Shown here one piece after another: positions 35,995 through 43,914 of a DNA stretch of 47,688 nt. The notes beneath the pieces are model-generated. The model was not told where the DNA came from and ran no database searches. It saw only the letters and a program-made list of their open reading frames with translations. Position numbers and translations under genes: made by a program. Within the stretch, counting starts at the first letter, position 1. Each line of letters begins with the position of its first letter. The DNA is from Bacteroidales bacterium (GTDB taxonomy: Bacteria; Bacteroidota; Bacteroidia; Bacteroidales; UBA4417). The DNA is taken from positions 1-47,688 of the forward strand of contig JAURYB010000065.1 of assembly GCA_030654075.1 (NCBI GenBank), given 5' to 3'.

Positions 35995-36034
35995 CCATTT
36001 TTTAGAAAAGACAAGTGATCCTGAAGAAATTGGT

Positions 36035-36203
36035 CGGGAGACCGAAGTCAGAAGTCGGAAGAAGATGGTGCTTAGAGGTGAAATGGCTACTGACTGATAA
36101 AATCAAAAAGGCTAAAAAAACAGTACTGTTCATTGGCTGGAAGAAACAATTTAGTTAAGAAAAAAGCAATGTAGTTCGGGACTACCGGCTTCCGACTTCG
36201 GTC
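36035..36203. repeat. GAAGTCGGAAG inverted repeat pair
   Basis: GACCGAAGTC and GAAGTCGGAAG (36040-36061) find their complements in the overlapping CTTCCGACTTCGGTC (36189-36203). The roughly 125 bases between show no coding signal. This forms part of the 264-base gap between hflX and the glycosyltransferase. Confidence 0.6.
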
Positions 36204-36258
36204 TGCCGGCCAGATTAGCCAACTCTATAAAATATATGTAAACCCCAATCTAAACCTC

Positions 36259-37344
36259 TTGGATTCAAATTATAAATTCCTGATCATTCGTTTCAGTTCC
36301 ATTGGCGATGTTATTCTTACAACACCACTGGTAAGGTGTTTGCGGGCTAAATTCCCCACAGCGCAGATCGATTTCCTGGTAAAGAAAGAATTTGCGGTTG
36401 TGCTTTCCGGTAACCCGCATCTGAACAATATTCTCATTTTTGATAAAAATGCCGGAAAAGGAGAATTGAGGAGAATCCGGCAGTTTGTAAAGCAAAATAA
36501 GTATTCTCATATCCTAGATATTCAGAAAAACATCCGTAGCATATTTATTTCTGCAGGCTCCGGAGCTATTGTTTCAGGCTTTTCGAAGAAGCTTGTGGAA
36601 CGTGACCTGCTGATACGCTTTGGTATAAATATTTACAAAGAGATTAAACCTGTTTATTTGCGGTATTTCGAGTCTATAGCGGACCTGGGTGTTGAGTATG
36701 ACGGCAAAGGCACCGAAGTATTTCCGGCTGCATCAGAAGCAGAAAAAGTTACCGAAATTTTAGAGCATAACCAAATCCCTTTGGACATGCCACTGCTAGT
36801 TATAGCTCCAGGCGCGCAATGGGAAAACAAACGGTGGCCTGAACAGGGATTTGCAACAGCTTCTGATACATTTTGCTCCCAAACCGGGGCTTACCCGGTA
36901 TTGATCGGCGGGCCCGGCGATGTTGAAATCTGCAAGCAGGTTCAAACGCTGATGAAAACACCATCATTAAACCTTGCCGGTAAGTTAAGCCTGATGGGTT
37001 CGGCTTCCATTCTGAGCAGGGCAAATATGGCATTCACCAACGATACCGGGATGCTGCATATGGCACAGGCGATGAAAACTTCTGTGATTGCCGTTTACGG
37101 GCCTACCACCCGCGAACTGGGTTTCTTCCCTTTGCCGGAAAATAGCAGGGTTGCTGAAATTGAAATTTCATGCAGGCCCTGTACGCAGAAAGGCCTGCAT
37201 TCGTGCCCCAAAAAACATTTTCGTTGCATGAAGGATCTAAAACCGGAAATGGTGTCGGATCTTGCGATTGAGTTAATTATAAACAAAGCAATTAACCTTG
37301 ACATCACTGGAAAGATGGGAAAAGAAACAGGTTTTGATGTTTAA
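36259..37344 (+). CDS. GT9-family heptosyltransferase-like glycosyltransferase
   Basis: This 361-residue enzyme of glycosyltransferase family 9 adds a heptose or related sugar to lipopolysaccharide core at the inner face of the membrane. The N-terminal LIIRFSSIGDVILTTPLVR is the hallmark of heptosyltransferases I/II (WaaC/WaaF); the nucleotide-sugar binding half shows VIAPGAQWENKRWPEQ and FTNDTGMLHMAQAM with VIAVYGPT. The start is TTG at 36259 since no ATG lies in frame nearby and homologues begin just at this point. It stands without other LPS genes here, so donor and acceptor are unknown. Confidence 0.9.
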   Translation: MDSNYKFLIIRFSSIGDVILTTPLVRCLRAKFPTAQIDFLVKKEFAVVLSGNPHLNNILIFDKNAGKGELRRIRQFVKQNKYSHILDIQKNIRSIFISAGSGAIVSGFSKKLVERDLLIRFGINIYKEIKPVYLRYFESIADLGVEYDGKGTEVFPAASEAEKVTEILEHNQIPLDMPLLVIAPGAQWENKRWPEQGFATASDTFCSQTGAYPVLIGGPGDVEICKQVQTLMKTPSLNLAGKLSLMGSASILSRANMAFTNDTGMLHMAQAMKTSVIAVYGPTTRELGFFPLPENSRVAEIEISCRPCTQKGLHSCPKKHFRCMKDLKPEMVSDLAIELIINKAINLDITGKMGKETGFDV

Positions 37345-37407
37345 TAACGTAATTGAGTCATGTTTTTTCATGGTTTTAATTTTTCCGCTTATGATTAAGA
37401 TAGTATT

Positions 37408-37518
37408 GCCGCAGATTGCACAAATTTTCGCAGATATAGAACTCTATCAGGTGTTTTTTGAAATGGGAATAAGCATAAATAAATTGTTTTAATCTGTGAA
37501 ATCTGCGAAATCTGTGGC
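37408..37518. repeat. CGCAGATT-type inverted repeat
   Basis: The left arm 37408-37435 contains GCCGCAGATT and TTCGCAGAT; the right arm 37491-37518 contains AATCTGTGAAATCTGCGAAA and ends TCTGTGGC, its degenerate complement. The same words occur at 43637-43660 and 43729-43744. The region 37345-37645 otherwise holds only the AsmA gene's -7 box. Confidence 0.6.
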
Positions 37519-37606
37519 TTGTATTTATTTCCCTTGTTGTGTAGTTGATATATTTTAAATGAATCCTACAGTTAACATTTTCTTTCTCTCATTCTAATAA
37601 CAATAG

Positions 37607-37614
37607 TATTTTTG
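37607..37614 (+). promoter_or_regulatory. Candidate -7 box for the AsmA-like gene
   Basis: TATTTTTG matches TAnnTTTG exactly, 32 bases before the ATG at 37646. A good -33 is not evident. Confidence 0.45.
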
Positions 37615-37645
37615 CGTTAGTTTCATAAAATCACAGTACTTGATC

Positions 37646-40219
37646 ATGCGTTCCAAAACCCTCAGGACTATAACAATATGGACAATAAGCGTAATCGCGT
37701 TTGTCGTTTTATTGCTCTTCCTGGCGCAACAATTTCTTGGACCCGAAGTTAAAAAACTGTTTATCACCGAAATTAACAAATCCCTGAAGGCTGAAGTTCA
37801 GATTGACGATGTACAGCTCAGCCTGATCAGGGATTTTCCTTTCGCTTCCATTAGTTTTAACGGTGTGCGTATGAAGGAAGCGATTCCATTGCCTTCTAAA
37901 AACTACCTGCTGACAGCCGGAACTATTTCCTTACGGTTTAGTATCTGGGATTTAATGCGCAAGAAATACCGCGTAAAAAACATACGGCTGGCCGATGTGG
38001 AAATAGCCCCGCACGTATATGCTGATGGAACTGATAATTTCCATTTCTGGAAACAATCCACCGGCGGAGGCAATGAAAACTTCAATTTCGAATTGCAACG
38101 GATTAGCATTCAGAATCTCCATATCAGGTATATGGATGACGCTTCACTCACCTTCATAGATACGCATTTACCGGGATTTGTAGCCAAAGGTAATTTCGGA
38201 AGCAGCAAATATGCCCTCGACCTGGCCGGAAATATCCTGATTCATGAGTTCAAATCACAGGGAACCAGTTATCTTTCTGATCGGAATCTCAACTTGTGGC
38301 TTACACTGGATGTAGATAACAATACCGGGTTATTCAACATACAGAAGGGAGCTATCGAAATGGGTAAGCTCAGGCTTTCAACTTCAGGAAACCTGGTTTA
38401 CACAGAAAAGCAAAAACAGATTAACCTTGATGTGACTGCCACCGGTTCAACGTTGCAGGAAATGATGTCGCTGGTGCCGGCCAGGTACACCAAGAACTTT
38501 GATGAGTATAAGTTTGAAGGGAAAGGTGATATTTCGTCAAAGATCTCCGGTATGTTTGGCGGAAGTTACTCGCCGGCGGTTTCTGTCCGCCTCGATCTGC
38601 AAAACGGCACTATCACCGAACGGAAATCAGGAATAAGCCTGCGTAATGTTTCGGCATCGGCAGTGTATAGTGTAAAACAGGATGGGAAAAACCAGACTCT
38701 CTCCATTAGTAACCTCAAGGCGAAACTGGGTGATGGATTTGTCAGCGGTTCCCTTTCAATGCAAGGCTTTTCCTCACCTTCCATACAATGCAATCTTATT
38801 GCCAATTTAAATCTTAACGAGCTGCAGCAATTTCTGAAATACGAGCATTTTACCTCTATGAGCGGATGGCTGAAGCTGAATGCCGCTTTTGATGGGAGTT
38901 TAGCTGATATCGATAATCCGGTTTCATCCGATTTCCTCAACAGCAATTTTACCGGTAACGGAAGTATACAGCAGGCAAATCTTGGATTAAAAAACTATGA
39001 TCTGCCAATCAAAGGAATACAATCGGCATTTGCGTTTAACGGGAATGATCTGGAATTAAAGCAGCTTTCGTTCCAGGCCGGGCGCAGCGATTTCACACTT
39101 CGTGGTACGCTGGGCAACCTCTTATCCTGGATTTTTGTTAAAAACGCAACTCTTTCGGTAACGGGCTCACTTCTCTCGCAAAGGTTCGACTGGGACGAGC
39201 TTTCAGGAGCGCAGAAAGGATCAGGCGCTGAATACCAGTTCCGGTTACCGGGCGACATCAGCATTAACAACATGCAGATTCACAGTAAAAATTTCACTTT
39301 CGGTAAATTCAACGCCACCAATATAACGGGAGTAGCGCAACTGCGCAATAAAGTGTTGTCGGTTGCCGATATCGCCATGCTTACTTGCCAGGGGAAGGTT
39401 ACCGGCCAGGCCAATATCAACGCCCAGGCCGCTAATTATTCGCTTCTGCAGGCCAAGGCTCGTCTTGAAAAAGTAAACGTGAAAATGCTGTTCACACAGT
39501 TTGGCAATTTCGGGCAGGATGATCTGAAAGATGAAAACCTCGAAGGTCTGATTACTTCTGATGTTATTTTTGCCAGCTCGATGAAAAACAATCTCGACAT
39601 CGATCTGAATTCAATCAAAACACATGCTGAACTTACAATTGAAAATGGCAGGCTGGTGAATTACAGCCCGATGCAAAGTCTTTCCACCTTTTTAAAAGTG
39701 GAAGATCTGACTGATATTCGTTTTGCCACACTCCACAACCAGATTGATATTGCCAACGAGGTGATATTTATTCCGGCCATGGAAATAAAGTCAAGCGCGT
39801 TGAACCTGCAACTCCTTGGTACGCATACTTTTAAAAACGAGCTCGACTATCACTTCACGATTGCTCTGGCCGACCTGATTGCTTCCAAATTTAAAAAACG
39901 CAACAAAGGATTTGATAACCAGGCCGAATTCGGCCCTGTGGAGGACGATGGCCGTGGTCGCACCAAAGTTTTTGTTTCGCTCACCGGAACTGTTGACAAC
40001 CCGATTGTAAAGTATGACAAAAAAGCTATGCGCGAAAAAATATCCAGTGATCTGAAAGCTCAGAAGGTTGAACTCAAGCAGGTTCTGAAACAGGAATTTA
40101 AATGGATGAAGGGTGATACGCTGAAAAATCCGTCGCAACGCAAAGAAATGGATATCCTTAAAAAGCAGGAACAGGGGAAATTTGTAATTGAGTGGGACGA
40201 TGATGAGAAGGTTGAGTAA
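37646..40219 (+). CDS. AsmA-family membrane-anchored periplasmic protein
   Basis: This protein of about 857 residues has an N-terminal membrane helix (TITIWTISVIAFVVLLLFLA) and a long periplasmic part. The first section, with EVKKLFITEINKSLKAEVQI and VKNIRLADVEIAPHVYADG, is the AsmA N-terminal pattern; the remainder is repetitive beta structure and ends in charged residues. AsmA-like proteins are now viewed as bridge-like lipid carriers that help phospholipid reach the outer membrane. The ATG at 37646 is preferred to a TTG two codons earlier. The next gene is separated by 308 bases of repeat-rich sequence. Function is by family only. Confidence 0.88.
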   Translation: MRSKTLRTITIWTISVIAFVVLLLFLAQQFLGPEVKKLFITEINKSLKAEVQIDDVQLSLIRDFPFASISFNGVRMKEAIPLPSKNYLLTAGTISLRFSIWDLMRKKYRVKNIRLADVEIAPHVYADGTDNFHFWKQSTGGGNENFNFELQRISIQNLHIRYMDDASLTFIDTHLPGFVAKGNFGSSKYALDLAGNILIHEFKSQGTSYLSDRNLNLWLTLDVDNNTGLFNIQKGAIEMGKLRLSTSGNLVYTEKQKQINLDVTATGSTLQEMMSLVPARYTKNFDEYKFEGKGDISSKISGMFGGSYSPAVSVRLDLQNGTITERKSGISLRNVSASAVYSVKQDGKNQTLSISNLKAKLGDGFVSGSLSMQGFSSPSIQCNLIANLNLNELQQFLKYEHFTSMSGWLKLNAAFDGSLADIDNPVSSDFLNSNFTGNGSIQQANLGLKNYDLPIKGIQSAFAFNGNDLELKQLSFQAGRSDFTLRGTLGNLLSWIFVKNATLSVTGSLLSQRFDWDELSGAQKGSGAEYQFRLPGDISINNMQIHSKNFTFGKFNATNITGVAQLRNKVLSVADIAMLTCQGKVTGQANINAQAANYSLLQAKARLEKVNVKMLFTQFGNFGQDDLKDENLEGLITSDVIFASSMKNNLDIDLNSIKTHAELTIENGRLVNYSPMQSLSTFLKVEDLTDIRFATLHNQIDIANEVIFIPAMEIKSSALNLQLLGTHTFKNELDYHFTIALADLIASKFKKRNKGFDNQAEFGPVEDDGRGRTKVFVSLTGTVDNPIVKYDKKAMREKISSDLKAQKVELKQVLKQEFKWMKGDTLKNPSQRKEMDILKKQEQGKFVIEWDDDEKVE

Positions 40220-40527
40220 GATGAGTTGTGAAGGGTGAAAGGAGTGAAGGGCGAAAAGGCGAGGGGCGATAATTGATTGTTCAAAAGTTTGGAGGTTCAA
40301 AGGTTCAGAGGTTCAAAAGTTCAGAGGTTCAGAGGTTTAAGGTTGAACTGTTCAACAGTTTGCGAAGGGAGAGTTTTCCGGTACTAAATATTCAAAATCA
40401 TACCCTTCACACTAAAGTTGTACATTTATTGCCTGAACGAATACCAGGGATTAAAGAGAGTTATACTTCCCCAATGCTGGTTAGAGGGAATTATCAAGCT
40501 TGTGTACGCTTTTTAGAAATGTTTTAA
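40220..40527. other. Repeat-rich gap before the sensor kinase
   Basis: These 308 bases hold copy 3 of the GGCGAGGGGCGA repeat (40249-40269), and about six degenerate units of GGTTCAAA or GGTTCAGA (40280-40350) that end in the palindrome GTTGAACTGTTCAAC (40342-40356). The rest includes an open frame that runs into the stop just before the kinase ATG; it looks repeat-derived and I do not call it a gene. Confidence 0.55.
40249..40269 (+). repeat. GGCGAGGGGCGA-type repeat, copy 3
   Basis: GGGCGAAAAGGCGAGGGGCG followed by A; one base differs from the shared segment of copies 1 and 2. It lies 30 bases after the AsmA-like gene. Confidence 0.6.
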
Positions 40528-42057
40528 ATGAAAAAATCATTATTAAGCCGTTACGATATTTATAACCGGAAAAGGTATTGGAAAATCCTGCTGTTTCTTT
40601 TTGCGATTGTGATTATTGCGTTTTCGCTATGGTACTCCAATGTGCTGGTAAAAAAAATAGCCAGGGACGAGCGTCTGAAAATACATACCTGGGCTAACGC
40701 CTTGCAAACCCGCGCCCGACTTGTGAATTCAACACAAAAGTTTTTCACCCAGATTCAGGAAGACGAGCGTAACAAAGTGGAGTTGTATGCCGAAGCGCAA
40801 AGAAGATTTGCCAAAGCAGGTCTTAATGAAGACGCGACATTTTACCTGAAAATCATTGAGAACAACAAGACAATCCCTGTCATTCTCACTGATATGCAAG
40901 GCAATATTACAGGACAAGCCAATACTGTTTTAAGTTCAGATACCGTGTCTGTCATGGATGATAACCTGAAGAAAGAGTTTTCCAAATATCCGCGCATAGA
41001 AATCCCATTGTCAAAGACGGACTCAAATTATATTTATTACCAGGATTCCAAGCTTTTTACCGAGATGCAGGGGGTGCTTAATAACCTGGTTAACGCCTTT
41101 TTTAGTGAGGTGGTAAATAATTCGGCTTCTGTTCCTGTGCTGGTAACGGATAGCGCCCGGACCCAGGCATTGGCATATGGTCAGATTGATACGTTGCAGA
41201 TCCATGATTCAGCGTATCTGCAGCAGCTTATTCATACCATGTCGGAAGCCAACGATCCTATCGAGATCAGCATTGCGGGCCAGGGCAAGACGCTCATATT
41301 TTATAAAGACTCGTATGTTTTAACACAATTGCGATATTTCCCATACATCCAATTCGTCATTATCGGGATTTTTCTACTTGTAGCTTACCTTTTGTTCAGC
41401 ACAGCAAGGCGTAGTGAGCAAAACCAGGTTTGGGCAGGTCTTGCCAAAGAAACAGCTCATCAGTTAGGCACTCCGTTATCATCCATGATGGCCTGGGTGG
41501 ATTATCTCGAAGCCAAAGATATTGATAGCGAAACCATTGAAGAACTTCGGAAAGATGTAAACCGGCTGAGCACCATTACCGACCGTTTTTCAAAAATCGG
41601 GTCGAACCCTTCGCTTGTTCCTGAGAACCTGATTTCGGTGATCTATAGCTCTGTATCCTATCTGAAGACCCGCACTTCGCAGAAAATTACCTACTCTATT
41701 AATTTGCCGCCGGATTATTCTCTTGTTTTGCCCCTAAACTTACAGCTCTTTGAGTGGGTTATTGAAAACCTGGTTAAAAATGCCGTGGATGCCATGACGC
41801 GGCAAGGGAAAATTACAATTGATATAATTGAAGAAGAGCATGCGGTAAATATTGATATTGCCGATACCGGGAAAGGAATTCCCCGCAATATGTTCCGGAC
41901 TATCTTTAACCCGGGATACACCAGCAAACAACGTGGCTGGGGATTAGGCCTGTCGCTTTCGAAACGGATTATCAACGAATATCACAAAGGCAGGATATTT
42001 GTAAAAAGTTCAACTGTTGGGAAAGGAACTACATTCCGGATTGTACTGAAGAAGTAG
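40528..42057 (+). CDS. Membrane sensor histidine kinase
   Basis: This 509-residue kinase has one membrane span near 20-40 (ILLFLFAIVIIAFSLWYS), an extracytoplasmic sensor region of about 225 residues, and a second span near 270-290 (FVIIGIFLLVAYLLF). No HAMP or PAS domain is apparent. The cytoplasmic part has the phospho-His box LAKETAHQLGTPLSSMM, N box WVIENLVKNAVDAM, and ATP-lid motifs DTGKGIP and GWGLGLSLS. This H box with AHQLGTPL is common in a Bacteroidota kinase group. No response regulator is next to it, so its partner is elsewhere. The signal is unknown. A stop codon directly precedes the ATG. Confidence 0.92.
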   Translation: MKKSLLSRYDIYNRKRYWKILLFLFAIVIIAFSLWYSNVLVKKIARDERLKIHTWANALQTRARLVNSTQKFFTQIQEDERNKVELYAEAQRRFAKAGLNEDATFYLKIIENNKTIPVILTDMQGNITGQANTVLSSDTVSVMDDNLKKEFSKYPRIEIPLSKTDSNYIYYQDSKLFTEMQGVLNNLVNAFFSEVVNNSASVPVLVTDSARTQALAYGQIDTLQIHDSAYLQQLIHTMSEANDPIEISIAGQGKTLIFYKDSYVLTQLRYFPYIQFVIIGIFLLVAYLLFSTARRSEQNQVWAGLAKETAHQLGTPLSSMMAWVDYLEAKDIDSETIEELRKDVNRLSTITDRFSKIGSNPSLVPENLISVIYSSVSYLKTRTSQKITYSINLPPDYSLVLPLNLQLFEWVIENLVKNAVDAMTRQGKITIDIIEEEHAVNIDIADTGKGIPRNMFRTIFNPGYTSKQRGWGLGLSLSKRIINEYHKGRIFVKSSTVGKGTTFRIVLKK

Positions 42058-42066
42058 GGAATGGTG

Positions 42067-42210
42067 AAATAGAAAATAGAAAATAGAAAATGGAAAATGG
42101 TGTTTTGGATGCGGCAGGTTAAAACTCGTTTAATTGATTAGAAGTTCATGCTCTGACATGAATCCCTATTTTCTATTTTCATGTAACTATTTCCCCCACC
42201 ATTTTCTATT
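42067..42210. repeat. AAATAGAAAATAG inverted repeat pair
   Basis: Head-to-tail AAATAGAAAATAG and AAAATGG words at 42067-42100 are complemented by CTATTTTCTATTTTC (42166-42180) and CACCATTTTCTATT (42197-42210). The arms fill most of the gap between the kinase and hemW. An eight-C run (42231-42238) directly precedes the hemW start. Confidence 0.65.
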
Positions 42211-42243
42211 AACCATTAACCATTAACTATCCCCCCCCAACCC

Positions 42244-43374
42244 ATGGCCGGAATCTACATCCATATTCCCTTCTGTAAACATAAATGCAATTATTGCAAT
42301 TTCTATTCCTTAGCCAGCACAAGGTATATGGACCAGATTGGCAATGCCATTGCCGGTGAATTGATACAACGGAAAGGTTACCTCGAAGGGCAAACTATTG
42401 AGACCATTTATTTTGGCGGAGGCACACCATCGCTTATTGAGACAGATGATATTGAAAAAATCCTAAGAGCGATTTATAAACACTTTCGTATTGAACCGGA
42501 TGCCGAAATAACACTCGAAGCCAATCCCGATGATCTCACACCCGTAAAATTTACTACCCTTAAAAATGCGGGAATCAACCGGCTTAGTATTGGTATTCAA
42601 TCTTTCAGGCAGGAAGATCTTGCTTTTTTAAGTCGTACGCACACCTCTGCACAGGTTACTCAATGTATAACAGATGCTCAGCAAGCCGGCTTTCAAAATC
42701 TTAGTATCGATCTGATTTATGGAATTCCTACGCTGACGGATGAGGGTTGGAAAGAAAATCTTCAGAAAGCATTTTCATTTGGAATCCCGCATATTTCGGC
42801 TTATTCGCTTACTGTTGAGGACAAAACCCCGCTGGAACACATGATACGTAAGGGAAAAATGAGACCGGTGAACGAAAATCTATCTCTATCACAATTTCAT
42901 ATTCTTTGCGCAATGATGCAGGAACAGGGCTATGAGCAGTACGAAGTTTCTAATTTTTGCCTTCCGGGCGCGTATTCCCGTCACAACACTGCGTATTGGC
43001 AAGGTAAATCCTACCTGGGTGCCGGGCCTTCAGCTCATTCGTATAACGGAATTTCCCGATGCTGGAATGTGGCTAACCTGGCAACTTATACCGAAACGGT
43101 AACTGCCGGCGAAGTAAAATCAGAACAAGAATTACTCAGCCCTACAACACAGCTGAATGAATATATTATGACTTCCCTGCGTACCATGTGGGGTTGCGAT
43201 TTGGTGCAGGTAAAACGTAAGTTTGGTGAAGAAATTGCCGAAAATCTCCTTCTGGACGCTTTGACTTTTATGGAGTCAGAACAAATGATTTACAGGGACG
43301 GCAAACTTGTGTTAACGCATGACGGTCTGCTTTTTGCGGATGGGATTTCAGCTGCTTTGTTCACGGAGGAATAG
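42244..43374 (+). CDS. hemW: HemW, radical SAM heme chaperone
   Basis: This 376-residue radical SAM protein resembles coproporphyrinogen dehydrogenase (HemN) but is better called HemW, which binds heme and inserts it into target cytochromes. The cluster motif CKHKCNYCNF gives CxxxCxxC followed by Phe in the fourth position, where true HemN has a Cys. Further family segments are YFGGGTPSLI, LEANPDDLT, GINRLSIGIQSF and IDLIYGIPTLT. The C-terminal HemN-like domain is present (SRHNTAYWQGKSYLGAGPSAHS). Length is normal. Confidence 0.94.
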   Translation: MAGIYIHIPFCKHKCNYCNFYSLASTRYMDQIGNAIAGELIQRKGYLEGQTIETIYFGGGTPSLIETDDIEKILRAIYKHFRIEPDAEITLEANPDDLTPVKFTTLKNAGINRLSIGIQSFRQEDLAFLSRTHTSAQVTQCITDAQQAGFQNLSIDLIYGIPTLTDEGWKENLQKAFSFGIPHISAYSLTVEDKTPLEHMIRKGKMRPVNENLSLSQFHILCAMMQEQGYEQYEVSNFCLPGAYSRHNTAYWQGKSYLGAGPSAHSYNGISRCWNVANLATYTETVTAGEVKSEQELLSPTTQLNEYIMTSLRTMWGCDLVQVKRKFGEEIAENLLLDALTFMESEQMIYRDGKLVLTHDGLLFADGISAALFTEE

Positions 43375-43400
43375 TAGTGCTGACAGGTTAACTGAATAAA

Positions 43401-43492
43401 TTCCAAACTCCAAATCCCAAGTCTCAAATCCCAAGTCTCAAATCCCAGACTTCAAGTTACCTCTAGCAACTCCTGGAATTTGGAATTTGGGT
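43401..43492. repeat. CCAAATCCCAAGTCTC inverted repeat pair
   Basis: Tandem CAAATCCCAAGTCTC units (43401-43455) face GGAATTTGGAATTTGGG (43475-43491), the complement of the outer word TTCCAAACTCCAAATCCC at most positions. It ends 2 bases before the stop of the adjoining gene remnant. Confidence 0.6.
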
Positions 43493-43493
43493 C

Positions 43494-43607
43494 TTATTTC
43501 AACTCCACCCTCATCCCAATCAGTTCATGATCAACAAACTTAAAATCATCATGTAAAGTATGCGTAGTGAATAGGGTAATATGAGGCGAAAGGACAAAGT
43601 AATCGAG
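43494..43607 (-). pseudogene. 3' remnant of a gene, perhaps an EEP-family nuclease/phosphatase
   Basis: On the minus strand about 38 codons are open up to the edge of the inverted-repeat element, then stop. The reading includes LDYFVLSPHITLF and ends KFVDHELIGMRVELK followed by TAA. The DH near the end and the LDYF...SPH start recall the last strands of endonuclease/exonuclease/phosphatase (EEP) proteins, which end with an SDH-type motif. The gene's body is not in the window. Coding character is fairly clear; the family is a weak guess. Confidence 0.4.
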
Positions 43608-43786
43608 TAACTAATCAGTCTGCTTTAAAGTTATTTTAGCCACAGATTACGCAGATTACTCACTTGCCTGCTGCAAGCAGGGGTCCCATGAGCGAAGCGA
43701 ATAATAAAGCGATCTCACCGAAGGTAAACTGTGTGATCTGTGGCATATACCTGTTTTTCACTATTTTATCTAAACTGATTAGTTAC
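43607..43786. mobile_element. MITE-like element with 13-bp terminal inverted repeats
   Basis: GTAACTAATCAGT (43607-43619) and ACTGATTAGTTAC (43774-43786) are perfect inverted repeats bounding 180 bases. Inside, GCCACAGAT (43637-43645) and ATCTGTGGC (43735-43743) form an inner pair. There is no coding frame. No clear target-site duplication was found, so mobility is inferred from the ends only. The left end coincides with the break in the adjoining gene remnant. Confidence 0.5.
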
Positions 43787-43914
43787 GATTCTTTTAGTTG
43801 TACTCATTATCAGCAGTATTAGGTTAAAATACGTTAAGCAGCCATATTTTGGTATAGACGAAATTAGAAATTATTTCTAATTTAGCCATCTGTTAATATT
43901 AATTAGAATACGTT

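Larger units (their letters stand above)
43375..43914. other. Repeat- and remnant-rich intergenic region
   Basis: This 540-base gap holds, from left to right: an inverted pair of CAAATCCCAAGT words (43401-43492), the 3' remnant of a minus-strand gene (43494-43607), a MITE-like 180-base element (43607-43786), and about 130 bases before the next gene in which I see nothing. Confidence 0.6.

Noticed and set aside
37298..37492. 64-codon plus-strand frame after the glycosyltransferase
   Set aside because: It overlaps the end of the glycosyltransferase in another frame and then the CGCAGATT repeat; no protein-like pattern.
40273..40527. 84-codon open frame ending just before the sensor kinase ATG
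   Set aside because: Its first half is translated GGTTCAAA/GGTTCAGA repeat, no family is recognisable, and the rest lacks a promoter or start of its own.
42244..43374. Oxygen-independent coproporphyrinogen III oxidase (HemN)
   Set aside because: The fourth residue of the Cys motif is Phe, the HemW pattern, not the Cys of true HemN.
43401..43460. Tandem CAAATCCCAAGTCTC units as a CRISPR array
   Set aside because: Units of 15 bases are contiguous, with no unique spacers and no cas genes in the window.
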